A DNA stretch of 64,000 nt, taken from NCBI GenBank assembly GCA_031180825.1, contig JAPSLM010000010.1, positions 95,044 to 159,043 on the forward strand. The letters run 5' to 3'. Below are positions 25,061 to 33,784 of this stretch, one piece after another. Numbering within the stretch: position 1 is the first letter of the stretch; the number at the start of each line of letters is the position of its first letter. Both the position numbers and the translations under genes were made by a program. Source of the DNA: Paenibacillus sp. (GTDB lineage Bacteria; Bacillota; Bacilli; Paenibacillales; NBRC-103111). The notes under the pieces were generated by a model. That model was given only the letters and a program-made list of their open reading frames with translations. It was not told the DNA's origin and did no database searches.

Positions 25061-25401
25061 GCCAAGCCACCTTCTCGGTCGATAGACATTCTTTGCACGT
25101 TCCTAGTTCGACAAATAGAGGGCAAATCCTTTATAGCGAACAGTGCTTTTCGAGCCTGAACGCAAAAAAATATCGCCGCATCGCCGAAAAGAGCGGCTTA
25201 CACTGCCATGAGCCGAATGGTGTCAGGGAAGGAGAGGAGGGGGAGAAGGACGCATGTCTTCGAGCCGTATGCTGGATCCGGCGTCCTTGCGTGTTTCCGA
25301 TCAGGCGAGAAAGGGACTGGCCGAAGTTTCGTTTCCATTCGCGTAACGTCTCCCGGCAGAAGCGTTTCGAGTCCTGCCGGAGCGGCGAACGGCGGAGCGG
25401 A
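25061..25401. other. Intergenic region of 341 bases, no confident gene
   Basis: Holds the upstream region of the hybrid kinase and the downstream region of the helicase gene. A CCGGCAG/CTGCCGG hairpin at 25353-25380 lies 22 bases after the helicase stop on the minus strand, without a T tract. A 30-codon plus-strand frame (ATG 25254 to TAA 25344-25346) is preceded by the purine-rich GGAGAGGAGGGGGAGAAGG, but nothing else supports it. Confidence 0.5.
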
Positions 25402-28400
25402 TCAGGTGCGCTCCACCCATTCGCTGCGCAGGGAGAACAACTCTTTCAGGTCGTCTGTCGACAGTTCGGTGATCCACTGCTCGCCGGTGCCGACGATTTG
25501 CTGGCTGAGCCCAAGCTTCTTGTCGATCATCTCGTCGATGCGCTCCTCCAGCGTGCCCAGCGTGACGAATTTGTGCACCTGCACATGGCGCGTCTGTCCG
25601 ATCCGGAAGGCGCGGTCCGTCGCCTGATTTTCCACGGCGGGGTTCCACCAGCGATCGAAATGGAACACGTGGTTCGCGGCGGTCAGATTCAGTCCGGTGC
25701 CGCCGGCTTTGAGCGACAAGAGGAAGATGCCGGAATCGTTTTCCTCCGGCGGCGCCTCGCCTTGGAACACCTCGATCATACGATCCCGCTCCGCTTTGGA
25801 GCTGCTTCCGTGAAGAAAGGGCACCTTGCCTCCGAACTCCTCTTCCAGTACCCGCCGCAGCAAATGCCCCGTCTCCACGAATTGGGTGAAAATCAGGCAT
25901 TTGTCGCCTTCCTGCCGCAGCTCCTGTACCATTTCCAGCAGCCGTTCGACCTTGTTCGAGCGTTCGCGCCATGGCGCCTTGACGGCATCTTTGGCGAGCA
26001 GCGCCGGATGGTTGCAGATTTGTTTCAGCTTCGTCAGCGCGGCGAGAATCATCCCGCGGCGCTCCATCGCCGACAGCTTGTCGATCCGCTCGAACATATC
26101 TTGAATATAATTCTCGTACAGGGTGGCCTGTTCGGCCGTGAGCGAGACATATGTTTTATACTCGTACTTTTCCGGCAGATCGAGCTGTATGGACGGGTCT
26201 TTCTTGACGCGCCGAAGCAGGAAGGGGCGGATCAGCCGCTGCACCTTGGCGATCAGCTCCTTGTCCTGCGTGCGCTCGATAGCGCCGACGTACCGCTGGG
26301 TGAACTCGCGCAGCGTGCCGAGATAGCCCGGGTTGAGAAAATCGAAGATCGACCACAGCTCGGTCAGCCGGTTCTCGATCGGGGTCCCGGTGAGGGCGAT
26401 CCGGTGCCGTCCGGCGAGCTTGCGGATCGATTGCGCCTGTTTCGTGTAGGCGTTCTTGATGTTCTGCGCTTCGTCGAGGCAGATCGATTCCCATGAAACG
26501 GAGCCGAGCTCCGTCTCGTCCAGATGCGATAGCGTGTACGTCGTGAGCACGAGATCGCTGTCGCTGCAGCTCTCGGCGAAGCTGGGGCCTTTGGCCCGGG
26601 CCGGTCCGTAGTGCAGATGCACGCGCAGGTCCGGCGCGAAGCGCTGCAGCTCCTTCTGCCAGTTGCCGAGCACGGACGTCGGGCAGATCAGCAGGGAAGG
26701 AGCGGCTCCGCCCGGCTGAGGCGTGTCGGCCGCTTGGGTGTCGTCGGCCAGCCGTTGTTCCCGGAGATGCAGCAAGTACGTGATCATCTGGATCGTCTTG
26801 CCGAGCCCCATGTCGTCGGCCAGGCAGCCCCCGAGGCCGCATTGGCGCAAGAACACAAGCCATGAGATGCCTTCCACCTGATACGGCCGCAGCTTGCCGC
26901 GGAAGCTGTCCGGCGGCTCCAGCAGCGGAGGGCGCTTCGCGTGGTTCAGCAAATCGACAAGCTCCTGAAGCTGCTCGTTCAGCTCGACTTCCATGTTGAG
27001 CGTACGGTGGAAGTCTTTGTCCTCTTCGCCTTCGCTGGAGCCGAGCAGATGAAGCTCCAGCACGTCCCGGAACGAAAGCCCCTGCTTCTTCTCCACCTGG
27101 TGCATGACGCGCTGCAGCTGGGCGAGATGCACCGGATCAAGCTGCACCCACTGCCCGCGGATTTGCACGAGCCGCCGGTTCTGCTCCAGCAGCTCGCGGA
27201 ATTCGGCCTCGGTCAGCTCGACGTCGCCCAGCGCGATTTTCCAATCGAACTGCATGAGCTGATTCAGGCCGAACATCGACTGCGGACCGGAGCCGACGGA
27301 CGATTTGATCTTCGCTTTGAGGCGCGGACGCCATCTGCGGATGCGTTCCCACCATGCGGGCAGGATGACCGAATAGCCCGCTTCCATCAGGCGCAGGCTG
27401 CCTTTGGCCAGCAGCTCCCACGCCTCGTCCGGCGTCAGCGTGCTGCGCAGCCCGGCTTCGCCCTCGGCCAGCCACGGCAGCATGCGCCGCCATTTCGCCG
27501 CGTCGCGCGCGGCGCGGCCGAGGTGCGGCCGCCACTCCGCGGGGAGCGCCTCGGCTGCCGCGGCGGCCAACGCTTCGCGGTCTGCGGGCGCATCCGCTTC
27601 GGGCGGCGCTAGGCCGCCGACGGCCTCGCTCGCGGCCTCGTCCGCGGCCGTCCCGACGGCCTCCGGCTCCGCCGCGGCCCATCCGGCGACGGCGGACGGG
27701 GCCACCTCGTGCTGCGCGTCCTTGTCGCTGCGGTCCTGCAGCACGACACGCAGCGGCCATGCGCCGCCGGACTCCGCGGGCTCTTCGAGCTTCAGGCACG
27801 TGCGGAACGGCGTGCCGTCCGACTGCCAGCCGATGGAGACGAGCCAATCCTCCTCGTCCATCCACAGCTCGGCGGTCTGGCCGCCGCCGCGTCCAAGCAG
27901 CGGAAACGAGCGCTCCAACTGCTCCAGGCTTTGGCGCATGACGCCGTCCTCCTGAATCCACGCCGGAATGAGCCGGTCCAGCCAATGCTGCGCAACGGGC
28001 AAGGCGGACCAGGCCGCCGCCGCTTCGGGCAGCTGCAGCTTCCAGCCGAGCTCCCCGGCCTTCCATTTGGCGAAATCCGGCATGAAGCGGCCGTGCGTCA
28101 GCGCTTCCTTGACATAGGGCGCAAGCTGCGTCAGCTCTTTCAGCTCGCGGCCGAAGGCGAGCCGCTGGTGCCGGACAATGCCCGGCGCCGCAAAATAGTC
28201 GAGCGCTTCGAGCGCAGGCAGCAGCAGTCCTTCGACGTTTTGCGACTCGATGACTTCAACGAACGTTCCGTAGAAGGAAGGCTCGTGCCAAGCGAACAGC
28301 CAGTCCCGCAAATCATAAGCGTCGCAGACGCCTCCGTTATAGCGGGCGCCCCACAGGAAGAAGCCGTCCTGCGGCGCCCAGCGCACGTGGACGTGGATGA

Positions 28401-28425
28401 GGCCCGTATCGGTCATGGAATCCAT
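25402..28425 (-). CDS. SNF2-family helicase/ATPase (YwqA-like)
   Basis: A 1007-residue DNA translocase-type ATPase. The N-terminal half (1-500) contains the bacterial SNF2-associated region (WWERIRRWRPRLKAKIKSSVGSG; MQFDWKIALGDVELTEAEFRELLEQ) and a low-complexity Ala/Glu/Pro insert near 255-310. The C-terminal half carries the motor: Walker A DDMGLGKTIQMI (Lys543), LICPTSVLGNW, DEAQNIKN, TGTPIENRLTELWSIFDFL, LKAGGTGLNLT and the arginine-finger region QATDRAFRIGQ. It overlaps the SWIM-protein gene by 13 bases; the same pair (ywqB-ywqA) occurs in Bacillus. A role in transcription recycling or repair is possible; the substrate is unknown. Confidence 0.92.
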   Translation of the reverse strand: MDSMTDTGLIHVHVRWAPQDGFFLWGARYNGGVCDAYDLRDWLFAWHEPSFYGTFVEVIESQNVEGLLLPALEALDYFAAPGIVRHQRLAFGRELKELTQLAPYVKEALTHGRFMPDFAKWKAGELGWKLQLPEAAAAWSALPVAQHWLDRLIPAWIQEDGVMRQSLEQLERSFPLLGRGGGQTAELWMDEEDWLVSIGWQSDGTPFRTCLKLEEPAESGGAWPLRVVLQDRSDKDAQHEVAPSAVAGWAAAEPEAVGTAADEAASEAVGGLAPPEADAPADREALAAAAAEALPAEWRPHLGRAARDAAKWRRMLPWLAEGEAGLRSTLTPDEAWELLAKGSLRLMEAGYSVILPAWWERIRRWRPRLKAKIKSSVGSGPQSMFGLNQLMQFDWKIALGDVELTEAEFRELLEQNRRLVQIRGQWVQLDPVHLAQLQRVMHQVEKKQGLSFRDVLELHLLGSSEGEEDKDFHRTLNMEVELNEQLQELVDLLNHAKRPPLLEPPDSFRGKLRPYQVEGISWLVFLRQCGLGGCLADDMGLGKTIQMITYLLHLREQRLADDTQAADTPQPGGAAPSLLICPTSVLGNWQKELQRFAPDLRVHLHYGPARAKGPSFAESCSDSDLVLTTYTLSHLDETELGSVSWESICLDEAQNIKNAYTKQAQSIRKLAGRHRIALTGTPIENRLTELWSIFDFLNPGYLGTLREFTQRYVGAIERTQDKELIAKVQRLIRPFLLRRVKKDPSIQLDLPEKYEYKTYVSLTAEQATLYENYIQDMFERIDKLSAMERRGMILAALTKLKQICNHPALLAKDAVKAPWRERSNKVERLLEMVQELRQEGDKCLIFTQFVETGHLLRRVLEEEFGGKVPFLHGSSSKAERDRMIEVFQGEAPPEENDSGIFLLSLKAGGTGLNLTAANHVFHFDRWWNPAVENQATDRAFRIGQTRHVQVHKFVTLGTLEERIDEMIDKKLGLSQQIVGTGEQWITELSTDDLKELFSLRSEWVERT

Positions 28426-30014
28426 TTTCCTTTCCTCAGCTCTTCCTGCAGCGCACGCAGGCGCGAATATTTCATCGCCAGCCGGTAAATGAAATCTTCC
28501 CAGTCGTTCGACCGGTCAAGTTTTTTGTACAAGGTATGCAGCTTTTTCAGCAAGCGTACGGCGTTTTTGTAGGCCGTCCGGTTTTTCTCCGCGATGCAAC
28601 GTTCTACCGCCTGGTGAAACAGCGGCAGCATCAGCGACGGATCGTGCTTTTCGACCGTCTGCAAATCCAGCGAGTACAAATCCAGCGGCGAGACGCGGTT
28701 CGAGAGCTGCAAGTCGATCCAAGCCTTATAGCGCTGCGCCTTCATCAAGTAAGCCGTATAGAAATGGTACGTCCGCGGCAGCAGCGCGATCATGACCGAC
28801 ACCCATTCGCCGTCGTCGGTCTGCCGCTGCACCGCCTCCATCCAATACTGGCAAAACTGCCGCAGCTCCTCCTGTTGGGCCCGCTGCACGACCGGCAGCA
28901 GCCAGCGCAGCCAGGCCAGCATCCGGTCCCACGCTTCTTCCTCGTAGCAGCGGTGCAGATAGAGGAAATAGTCCCGCGCTTCCCGCTTGGACAACCCTTC
29001 GAGCTTCAGCCGCGCCGCGTCGTCGTCGCCTTCGATCACGGCAAAATGCGCCTCCGCGAGCAGCAGCGCGTCCCGCCGCCTCGGCATCAGATCGGGCGAC
29101 TCCAGCATAAGGCGCAGCCGGGCGCGCTCCTCCGCCATCCATGAGGGAAAGCCGGTCATGCGCCACCAGACGCTGCGGTATACGGTTGACCATGACAACG
29201 GGGATTCCTTCCCCGACAGCGCCGTCTCCGCCAGCAGACCGAGCGTCTCCTTCCAGGGGGCCGAAGCTTTTTCCGCCAAAAGGGCGACATCAAGCCGGGG
29301 CACCAGCCGCAGCAGCTCCTCCAGACATTGGCGGCCAACCGTCCGGCAGCCTGTTTCAATATAGTAGGAAAGGTAGGACGTTTTCGTTTCCTGATAAAAT
29401 TGTTCGAGCTTCCGCATCACGAAGAACAGCACATGAAGCGTGTACAGCTCCCGCAGCGGTTGCTCCCAGCCTTCGCCGTAAGGCAGCAGCTTTTCCTTGG
29501 CCGCGCTGTAAAACAGCTCGATCGACTGCTGCTGGCCCAGAGAAAAGCCGTAAAACTGCTGGTCGAAAAACTTTTGCCACTGGGCCGGCGTTTGGTCGGA
29601 GGCCGGAGGCTCGAACCGGTCCTGCCGCTTCTCCGCGGCCCTGGAGACCGCCGTCTGCTTGGCCTGCTGCCGCGAGCGCACGGCGATCGCCTGCTTGAGC
29701 TGCTGCAGGAGCAGCTCCGGACGGCCGAACGGCGCGTACAGAGCGAAAGCGACGGCGGCCATATGCTTGCAGTTTTCTCCGTCCGGGCAGCTGCATTCGC
29801 TTCTGCCGAACTGGTCCAGATCGAGAATCACTTCGTATCGCTTCGTCCCGCGCACCAAAGCATGCACTTCCACGCCATGCTTCAGCTCCAGCTCCGCCAC
29901 CTGTCCCTTGTGGTAATAAGCCCATCCGCGCTCAAGCCTGGCCGGGTCGAAATCGTCGCGCAGATGACCGATCAGTTCATTCATTCGATTTTTCGGAATC
30001 TGCAGCTTCAGCAT
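28413..30014 (-). CDS. SWIM zinc-finger protein (YwqB-like)
   Basis: A 533-residue protein whose N-terminus holds a SWIM zinc-binding motif, CxCx(n)CxH: Cys74, Cys76, Cys82 and His84 in SECSCPDGENCKHMAAVAF. The rest is helical repeats rich in Leu, Trp and Arg without recognisable motifs. SWIM domains bind nucleic acid or protein partners, and this gene is translationally coupled to the SNF2 helicase that follows, which argues for one complex. The ATG at 30014 is chosen because the SWIM fold begins directly after it and GGGCGGTGGG lies upstream; the frame back to 30344 crosses a divergent gene. Confidence 0.85.
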   Translation of the reverse strand: MLKLQIPKNRMNELIGHLRDDFDPARLERGWAYYHKGQVAELELKHGVEVHALVRGTKRYEVILDLDQFGRSECSCPDGENCKHMAAVAFALYAPFGRPELLLQQLKQAIAVRSRQQAKQTAVSRAAEKRQDRFEPPASDQTPAQWQKFFDQQFYGFSLGQQQSIELFYSAAKEKLLPYGEGWEQPLRELYTLHVLFFVMRKLEQFYQETKTSYLSYYIETGCRTVGRQCLEELLRLVPRLDVALLAEKASAPWKETLGLLAETALSGKESPLSWSTVYRSVWWRMTGFPSWMAEERARLRLMLESPDLMPRRRDALLLAEAHFAVIEGDDDAARLKLEGLSKREARDYFLYLHRCYEEEAWDRMLAWLRWLLPVVQRAQQEELRQFCQYWMEAVQRQTDDGEWVSVMIALLPRTYHFYTAYLMKAQRYKAWIDLQLSNRVSPLDLYSLDLQTVEKHDPSLMLPLFHQAVERCIAEKNRTAYKNAVRLLKKLHTLYKKLDRSNDWEDFIYRLAMKYSRLRALQEELRKGKWIP

Positions 30015-30291
30015 GTTTCGCCCACCGCCCTTTTTGTCTATCCTTATAGTGTACCAGATTTTGCATCGAAATGCGTGCCGGACCAAGGTCGAAATGCGAC
30101 TTTTTTCTCGCAAAAGCGCTGGATTCACGCCCCTCGGTTGCAGGAGCAGGTTGGTTGCGGGCGGTCCCGGTTTCCGAGTACAATGAGTCGAAAGGATTGC
30201 CAAAATAGCAGCCGCCGTCCGTGCAAGGAATACGGACAAGGGCGAATCGGACGCGCGGAAACGACGACGGCGGCAACGGGAAAGGCGGAGA

Positions 30292-30588
30292 ATGATGGGC
30301 ATTAAATTCGGCAGGGAATACCGCGACATTATTGACGATTTCACAGATGCGCTGCAAGAAATCGAACGGTGTCACGAGTTTCTGGAAATGTCGGCCGAGG
30401 ACTGGGGCGAATTAAACGAAGGCGAGCGGAAGGAGTGCATCAAGACGCTGGCCGACGACTTGTTTTACGGGCTCGGGACGGAAGCGCAGATGAGCGTCGG
30501 CGACTGCACCGTCACGCACGACCCGAAGCGGCATGTTATCCGCATCGATCAAGGGGAAGCGCTAACAAGGGTCATACACTTGGTATAA
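30292..30588 (+). CDS. Hypothetical protein, 98 residues
   Basis: A small acidic soluble protein (GIKFGREYRDIIDDFTDALQ, EIERCHEFLEMSAEDWGELN, then AQMSVGDCTVTHDPKRHVIRI), helical in the first 60 residues and strand-like at the end. I do not recognise it. It lies 15 bases before the pterin dehydratase gene and probably shares its transcript. AAAGGCGGAG precedes two adjacent ATGs (30292, 30295); either may be used. Confidence 0.65.
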   Translation: MMGIKFGREYRDIIDDFTDALQEIERCHEFLEMSAEDWGELNEGERKECIKTLADDLFYGLGTEAQMSVGDCTVTHDPKRHVIRIDQGEALTRVIHLV

Positions 30589-30603
30589 AGGGGGAGGCAG
30601 GGC

Positions 30604-30927
30604 ATGGGGAACAAGCTGACGGCCGAAGAAGTGAAGGCGAGGTTGTCCGGCCTTGACGGCTGGTCGGTGGAAGAGGGGAAGTGGCTGGTGAAAAAATACC
30701 GCTTCCCCGCCTTCTCAGGCAGCATCGCGTTCGTGAACCGGATCGCCGACATCGCGGAAACGATGAACCATCACCCGATGATCGCCGTCGATTATCGGAT
30801 GGTGACGCTCCGCCTGACTTCGTGGAACGCAGGGGGATTGACGGAGCTGGATTTCGCGAGCGTCGCCCGGTATGACGAAGCCTATGCCGGAAGCGCGGTC
30901 GAACGCACGCCGCAGCGTTTGCTTTAG
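30604..30927 (+). CDS. phhB: Pterin-4a-carbinolamine dehydratase
   Basis: A 107-residue protein of the PCD/DCoH family, which dehydrates 4a-hydroxytetrahydropterin during recycling of the pterin cofactor of aromatic amino acid hydroxylases. It shows the family pattern FPAFSGSIAFVNRIADIAETMNHHPMIAVDYRMVTLRLTSW, including the active-site HHP and downstream Trp. Length is normal. GGGGGAGG precedes the ATG. No phenylalanine hydroxylase gene is in the window, so its role could be molybdopterin- or folate-related as suggested for orphans of this family. Confidence 0.92.
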   Translation: MGNKLTAEEVKARLSGLDGWSVEEGKWLVKKYRFPAFSGSIAFVNRIADIAETMNHHPMIAVDYRMVTLRLTSWNAGGLTELDFASVARYDEAYAGSAVERTPQRLL

Positions 30928-31481
30928 CCTCGCGTCCCGGCCATAGCCGCGAGCACGCGGGCGCGCACTTCGGCCGGCAGCGGCTGCCGCAAGGCGGCCT
31001 CCAGCCGGTCCCGCCGAATGCCCTGCCGCTTCAGGCACGCTTCGATGAGATCGGCTTTGCCGCTTCGTCCGGGCATGAGCAGGTACAGCACGAACCAATC
31101 TTCAAGCGGGGTCAGCGGGATGCCGACATCCTTCAGCCGCTCGACCCGCGTGTTTTCGTCTCTGCGCCAATCTAAGCGATATACGCCTTCCGCATGCCGG
31201 ATGCCGAACAAGCCTATGACTTCGACTTCCGTACCAAGTATGGCGTAATGGGTGAAATGCTTGGTGCAGAAAGGCTCCTTCGGCGCTACGGCTTCGTTCG
31301 TTCCGAGACGGCTCAACAGCTCGTGCGCCCGCGGCGCATCGCGCTCCGCGACGAGCAGATCAATGTCGTGGGGGCGGTCGGCAAGCCCGTGGAACCAAAG
31401 CATGGAGGAACCACCAAGCCCCCAGTCGACGGTGTTGCGGTTCAAAACGTCCGCGACCCGGAGCAGCGCTTCTTTTCTCAT
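30924..31481 (-). CDS. Nucleotidyltransferase-fold protein
   Basis: A 185-residue protein with the minimal nucleotidyltransferase signature GGSSMLWFHGLADRPHDIDLLV (glycine-rich turn then DxD, Asp38/Asp40), followed by TEVEVIGLFGIRHAEGVYRLD and a helical tail. Such proteins resemble lincosamide/aminoglycoside nucleotidyltransferases and abortive-infection or antitoxin-type transferases; no substrate can be assigned. It ends four bases inside phhB (convergent) and lies 15 bases after the GNAT-DinB gene, with which it probably forms an operon. Confidence 0.7.
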   Translation of the reverse strand: MRKEALLRVADVLNRNTVDWGLGGSSMLWFHGLADRPHDIDLLVAERDAPRAHELLSRLGTNEAVAPKEPFCTKHFTHYAILGTEVEVIGLFGIRHAEGVYRLDWRRDENTRVERLKDVGIPLTPLEDWFVLYLLMPGRSGKADLIEACLKRQGIRRDRLEAALRQPLPAEVRARVLAAMAGTRG

Positions 31482-31496
31482 GGCGTTGGCCCCTAT

Positions 31497-32489
31497 CTAG
31501 CTCGACCGGCTTAAAAACTCGCGAATTTGCTTGATGTGATGACGGTCATGCCAGACGAAGTCCGGGATATAATCCGCAATGATGAACGGCTTGCCGTCCA
31601 AGTCAGGAAACGAGCGGCGAAATTCCGCCTCGGGCAGCGCTTCCAGCGTATCCGCAAGCCGGCTTCGCCATAGCACGAGCTCCTCCACGAGCTTGCCGCC
31701 GGATTGTTCCCGGCCGTACTGTGCCGCCCGGGCGTTAAATGCGTTAAAATCCAGCTGCTTTAGCGTCAGCGGCTTGCTTTCCGCGATCTTGCCGATCGCC
31801 GACTCATAGAAATACTGGTCCCACAGCAGCAGATGTCCGGTCACTTCCTTCAGTGACCACTTGCCAGGCGCCAGAGGCTCGTCCCAGATCTGCGTATCCA
31901 CGCTGCGGAGTTCCTCCGCGAAAGCAAGCAGCCCGCGAAACTCGGCAAGCAGCGCGGCCTTCGGCCGTTCGTTATTCCCCATAGATTTCTCCTCCTCACT
32001 TATCATGCCTGTCCATACCATACAATGAAATTCCCCTGACCCTTCCGGTGTCGGACGTTCATACGTATCCGTGATGACAAAGCCGGCACGCTCGTAAGTC
32101 CGGATGGCCCGTTTATTCCACGTCAGCACCTCCAGATCGATTTCGCAGCCCGGTACGCTGCGTTCGGCCTCTTGGACGATGGCGCGGACAAACGACACGC
32201 CGCTGCCTTGGCCGCACAAGTCCGGCCGCAGTCCGAGCCCGAGGCGCGTGACGCCGACCATCGGGAAAAACTGCGCAAAGCCGCACAGCTCCCCGGATTC
32301 GTCTAGCACGGCCCGGTACTGCGCCTCGCGGATTTTCGGATCGCCGAATTCCTCGGCAAGTGTAACCATTTGATCCCATGAATCCCAATTGTAAAGATCG
32401 TAGGGCGGCGAATACCGCCACGTACAGATGTCACGTCCGTGTTCTTCCCGCATGGGAACGAGACGGAAGCTTTTCGATTCGTTTTGCAT
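31497..32489 (-). CDS. GNAT acetyltransferase fused to a DinB-family domain
   Basis: A 330-residue fusion. Residues 1-160 are a GNAT acetyltransferase (FRLVPMREEHGRDICTWRYS; LGLGLRPDLCGQGSGVSFVRAI, the acetyl-CoA loop; NKRAIRTYERAGFVITDTYERP). After MISEEEKS, residues 170-330 are a DinB_2-type four-helix protein (LRSVDTQIWDEPLAPGKWSLKEVTGHLLLWDQYFYES; PDFVWHDRHHIKQI), which carries the three metal-binding His positions typical of DinB/YfiT thiol-transferase-like enzymes. The ATG at 32489 follows GGGAGGAACG. A second perfect ribosome-binding site (GAGGAGGAG, 31989-31997) precedes an internal ATG at 31982 exactly at the domain border, so a separate DinB protein may also be made. Confidence 0.82.
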   Translation of the reverse strand: MQNESKSFRLVPMREEHGRDICTWRYSPPYDLYNWDSWDQMVTLAEEFGDPKIREAQYRAVLDESGELCGFAQFFPMVGVTRLGLGLRPDLCGQGSGVSFVRAIVQEAERSVPGCEIDLEVLTWNKRAIRTYERAGFVITDTYERPTPEGSGEFHCMVWTGMISEEEKSMGNNERPKAALLAEFRGLLAFAEELRSVDTQIWDEPLAPGKWSLKEVTGHLLLWDQYFYESAIGKIAESKPLTLKQLDFNAFNARAAQYGREQSGGKLVEELVLWRSRLADTLEALPEAEFRRSFPDLDGKPFIIADYIPDFVWHDRHHIKQIREFLSRSS

Positions 32490-32593
32490 CGTTCCTCCCG
32501 CTTTGGCGCCGACGATCGTGCTTCCGCCGGGCATTTTTCCGTTGTATACTGATAACTATACCGTATTTCATCCCATCTAAGGAAGTGATTGGT

Positions 32594-33430
32594 TTGAAAC
32601 ATATTGTAAGTCAATCTTGGCTCTTCGAGCATGGTACGGACGATCACATTGTCATCGCAGACTGCCGGTTTACGTTGGGGAAGCCGGAATCGGGGAAGCA
32701 AAGCTACGACATCGATCATATTCCCGGCGCGGTGTATTTTGACCTGGAAAGCGACCTGTCGGGCCCGGTCGCGAAGCACGGCGGCCGCCACCCGCTCCCT
32801 GATGTGCAGGAGCTTGCAGTGAAGCTGGGGCAAGCGGGCATCCATGCCGGCTCCACCGTCGTCGCTTACGACGACCAAGGCGGGGCGATGGCTTCGCGCT
32901 TGTGGTGGCTGCTCACCTACCTCGGCCATGACAAGGTGTATCTTTTGGATGGGGGCTACACCAAGTGGAAGGAAGCGGGCTATCCCGTCACCGACGAGCC
33001 GGCGTTACTGCACGAGGCCGTGTTTACGCCCCGCGTGCGCGAAGACATGGCCGTGAGCATCGAGCAGGTCAAGGCATGGCTTGGCAAGCCCGGCGTGGCT
33101 TTGATCGACTCTCGCGAAGCAAAACGCTACCTCGGCATTGAGGAGCCGATCGACCCGGTAGCCGGACATATTCCGGGCGCGAAGTCGTATTTTTGGAAGG
33201 ACGCCTTGGACGAGACCGGCGCTTGGAAGAACGAGGCTGCGTTGGCCGAGCGTTTCGACGGACTTCGTCAGGCGGAGGAGATCATCGTCTATTGCGGCTC
33301 CGGCGTCACCGCCTGCCCGAATGTGATCGCGTTGAGCGAAGCGGGGCTGAAAAACGTGAAGCTGTACCCCGGAAGCTGGAGCGACTGGGTCTCGTATCCG
33401 GAGAATCCGGTGGCGACGGGGGAAGAATAA
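32594..33430 (+). CDS. Sulfurtransferase (two rhodanese domains)
   Basis: A 278-residue thiosulfate/3-mercaptopyruvate sulfurtransferase-type enzyme. The inactive N-terminal rhodanese domain (DCRFTLGKPESGKQSYDIDHIPGAVYFDL ... DGGYTKWKEAGYPVT) is followed by a catalytic domain (IDSREAKRYLGIEEPIDPVAGHIPGA) with the persulfide-forming Cys234 in VYCGSGVTA. CGSGVT loops occur in both thiosulfate and mercaptopyruvate sulfurtransferases of Bacillota. The start is taken as TTG 32594, 9 bases after AAGGAAGTG, because it matches where the domain begins; the frame back to 32378 overlaps the divergent GNAT gene. A terminator follows. Confidence 0.9.
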   Translation: MKHIVSQSWLFEHGTDDHIVIADCRFTLGKPESGKQSYDIDHIPGAVYFDLESDLSGPVAKHGGRHPLPDVQELAVKLGQAGIHAGSTVVAYDDQGGAMASRLWWLLTYLGHDKVYLLDGGYTKWKEAGYPVTDEPALLHEAVFTPRVREDMAVSIEQVKAWLGKPGVALIDSREAKRYLGIEEPIDPVAGHIPGAKSYFWKDALDETGAWKNEAALAERFDGLRQAEEIIVYCGSGVTACPNVIALSEAGLKNVKLYPGSWSDWVSYPENPVATGEE

Positions 33431-33454
33431 GAGGCCGCGACGGACGCGGGTTTG

Positions 33455-33498
33455 GGGCTACGACAGTCAGCATGGGCTGGCTGTTGCAGCCCTTTTTT
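33455..33498 (+). terminator. Terminator of the sulfurtransferase gene
   Basis: GGGCT plus ACAGTCAGC pairs with GCTGGCTGT plus AGCCC (some GU pairs), followed by six Ts. Confidence 0.8.
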
Positions 33499-33529
33499 CG
33501 TTTTATTGTGCAAATTGCTTACCGGAACA

Positions 33530-33574
33530 CAAGCATTTAAACAATTGATAGGCGTGGCTTTTGACAAATGCTTG
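33530..33574. repeat. Nine-base inverted repeat in an intergenic region
   Basis: CAAGCATTT (33530-33538) and AAATGCTTG (33566-33574) are exact inverted copies 27 bases apart, within the 354-base gap between the sulfurtransferase and osmC genes. The rest of the gap holds the upstream terminator and the osmC promoter. Confidence 0.5.
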
Positions 33575-33681
33575 ACGGGGACGCGGACTACGTGACATTT
33601 ATGGGGTGGCGTTTAAAAGGGGAGAAGCAGATTGCGGAGGTCCCTCAGTGGGGAAAGCCGCTTAGTCAGGCCACGGCAGCA

Positions 33682-33710
33682 TTGACAGAATACCAAAACC
33701 ATCCTATAAT
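33682..33710 (+). promoter_or_regulatory. Perfect consensus sigma-A promoter of osmC
   Basis: TTGACA (33682-33687), spacer of exactly 17 bases, TATAAT (33705-33710). Both hexamers are full consensus, unusual for a chromosomal gene and predictive of strong basal expression unless repressed. The leader to the ATG is about 68 bases. Confidence 0.85.
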
Positions 33711-33784
33711 ACCCACAATACCTAGTTATTAAGTTGGTTTTAGCTTGGGATTGGAACGAACCCGATAATCAAAGGAGAGATACC

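Noticed and set aside
25254..25346. 30-codon plus-strand frame with a purine-rich leader
   Set aside because: The spacing to the GGAGG is long and there is no operon context; kept only as a note in the intergenic entry.
33601..33732. 43-codon plus-strand frame upstream of osmC
   Set aside because: No ribosome-binding site, and it contains the perfect -35 and -10 of the osmC promoter.
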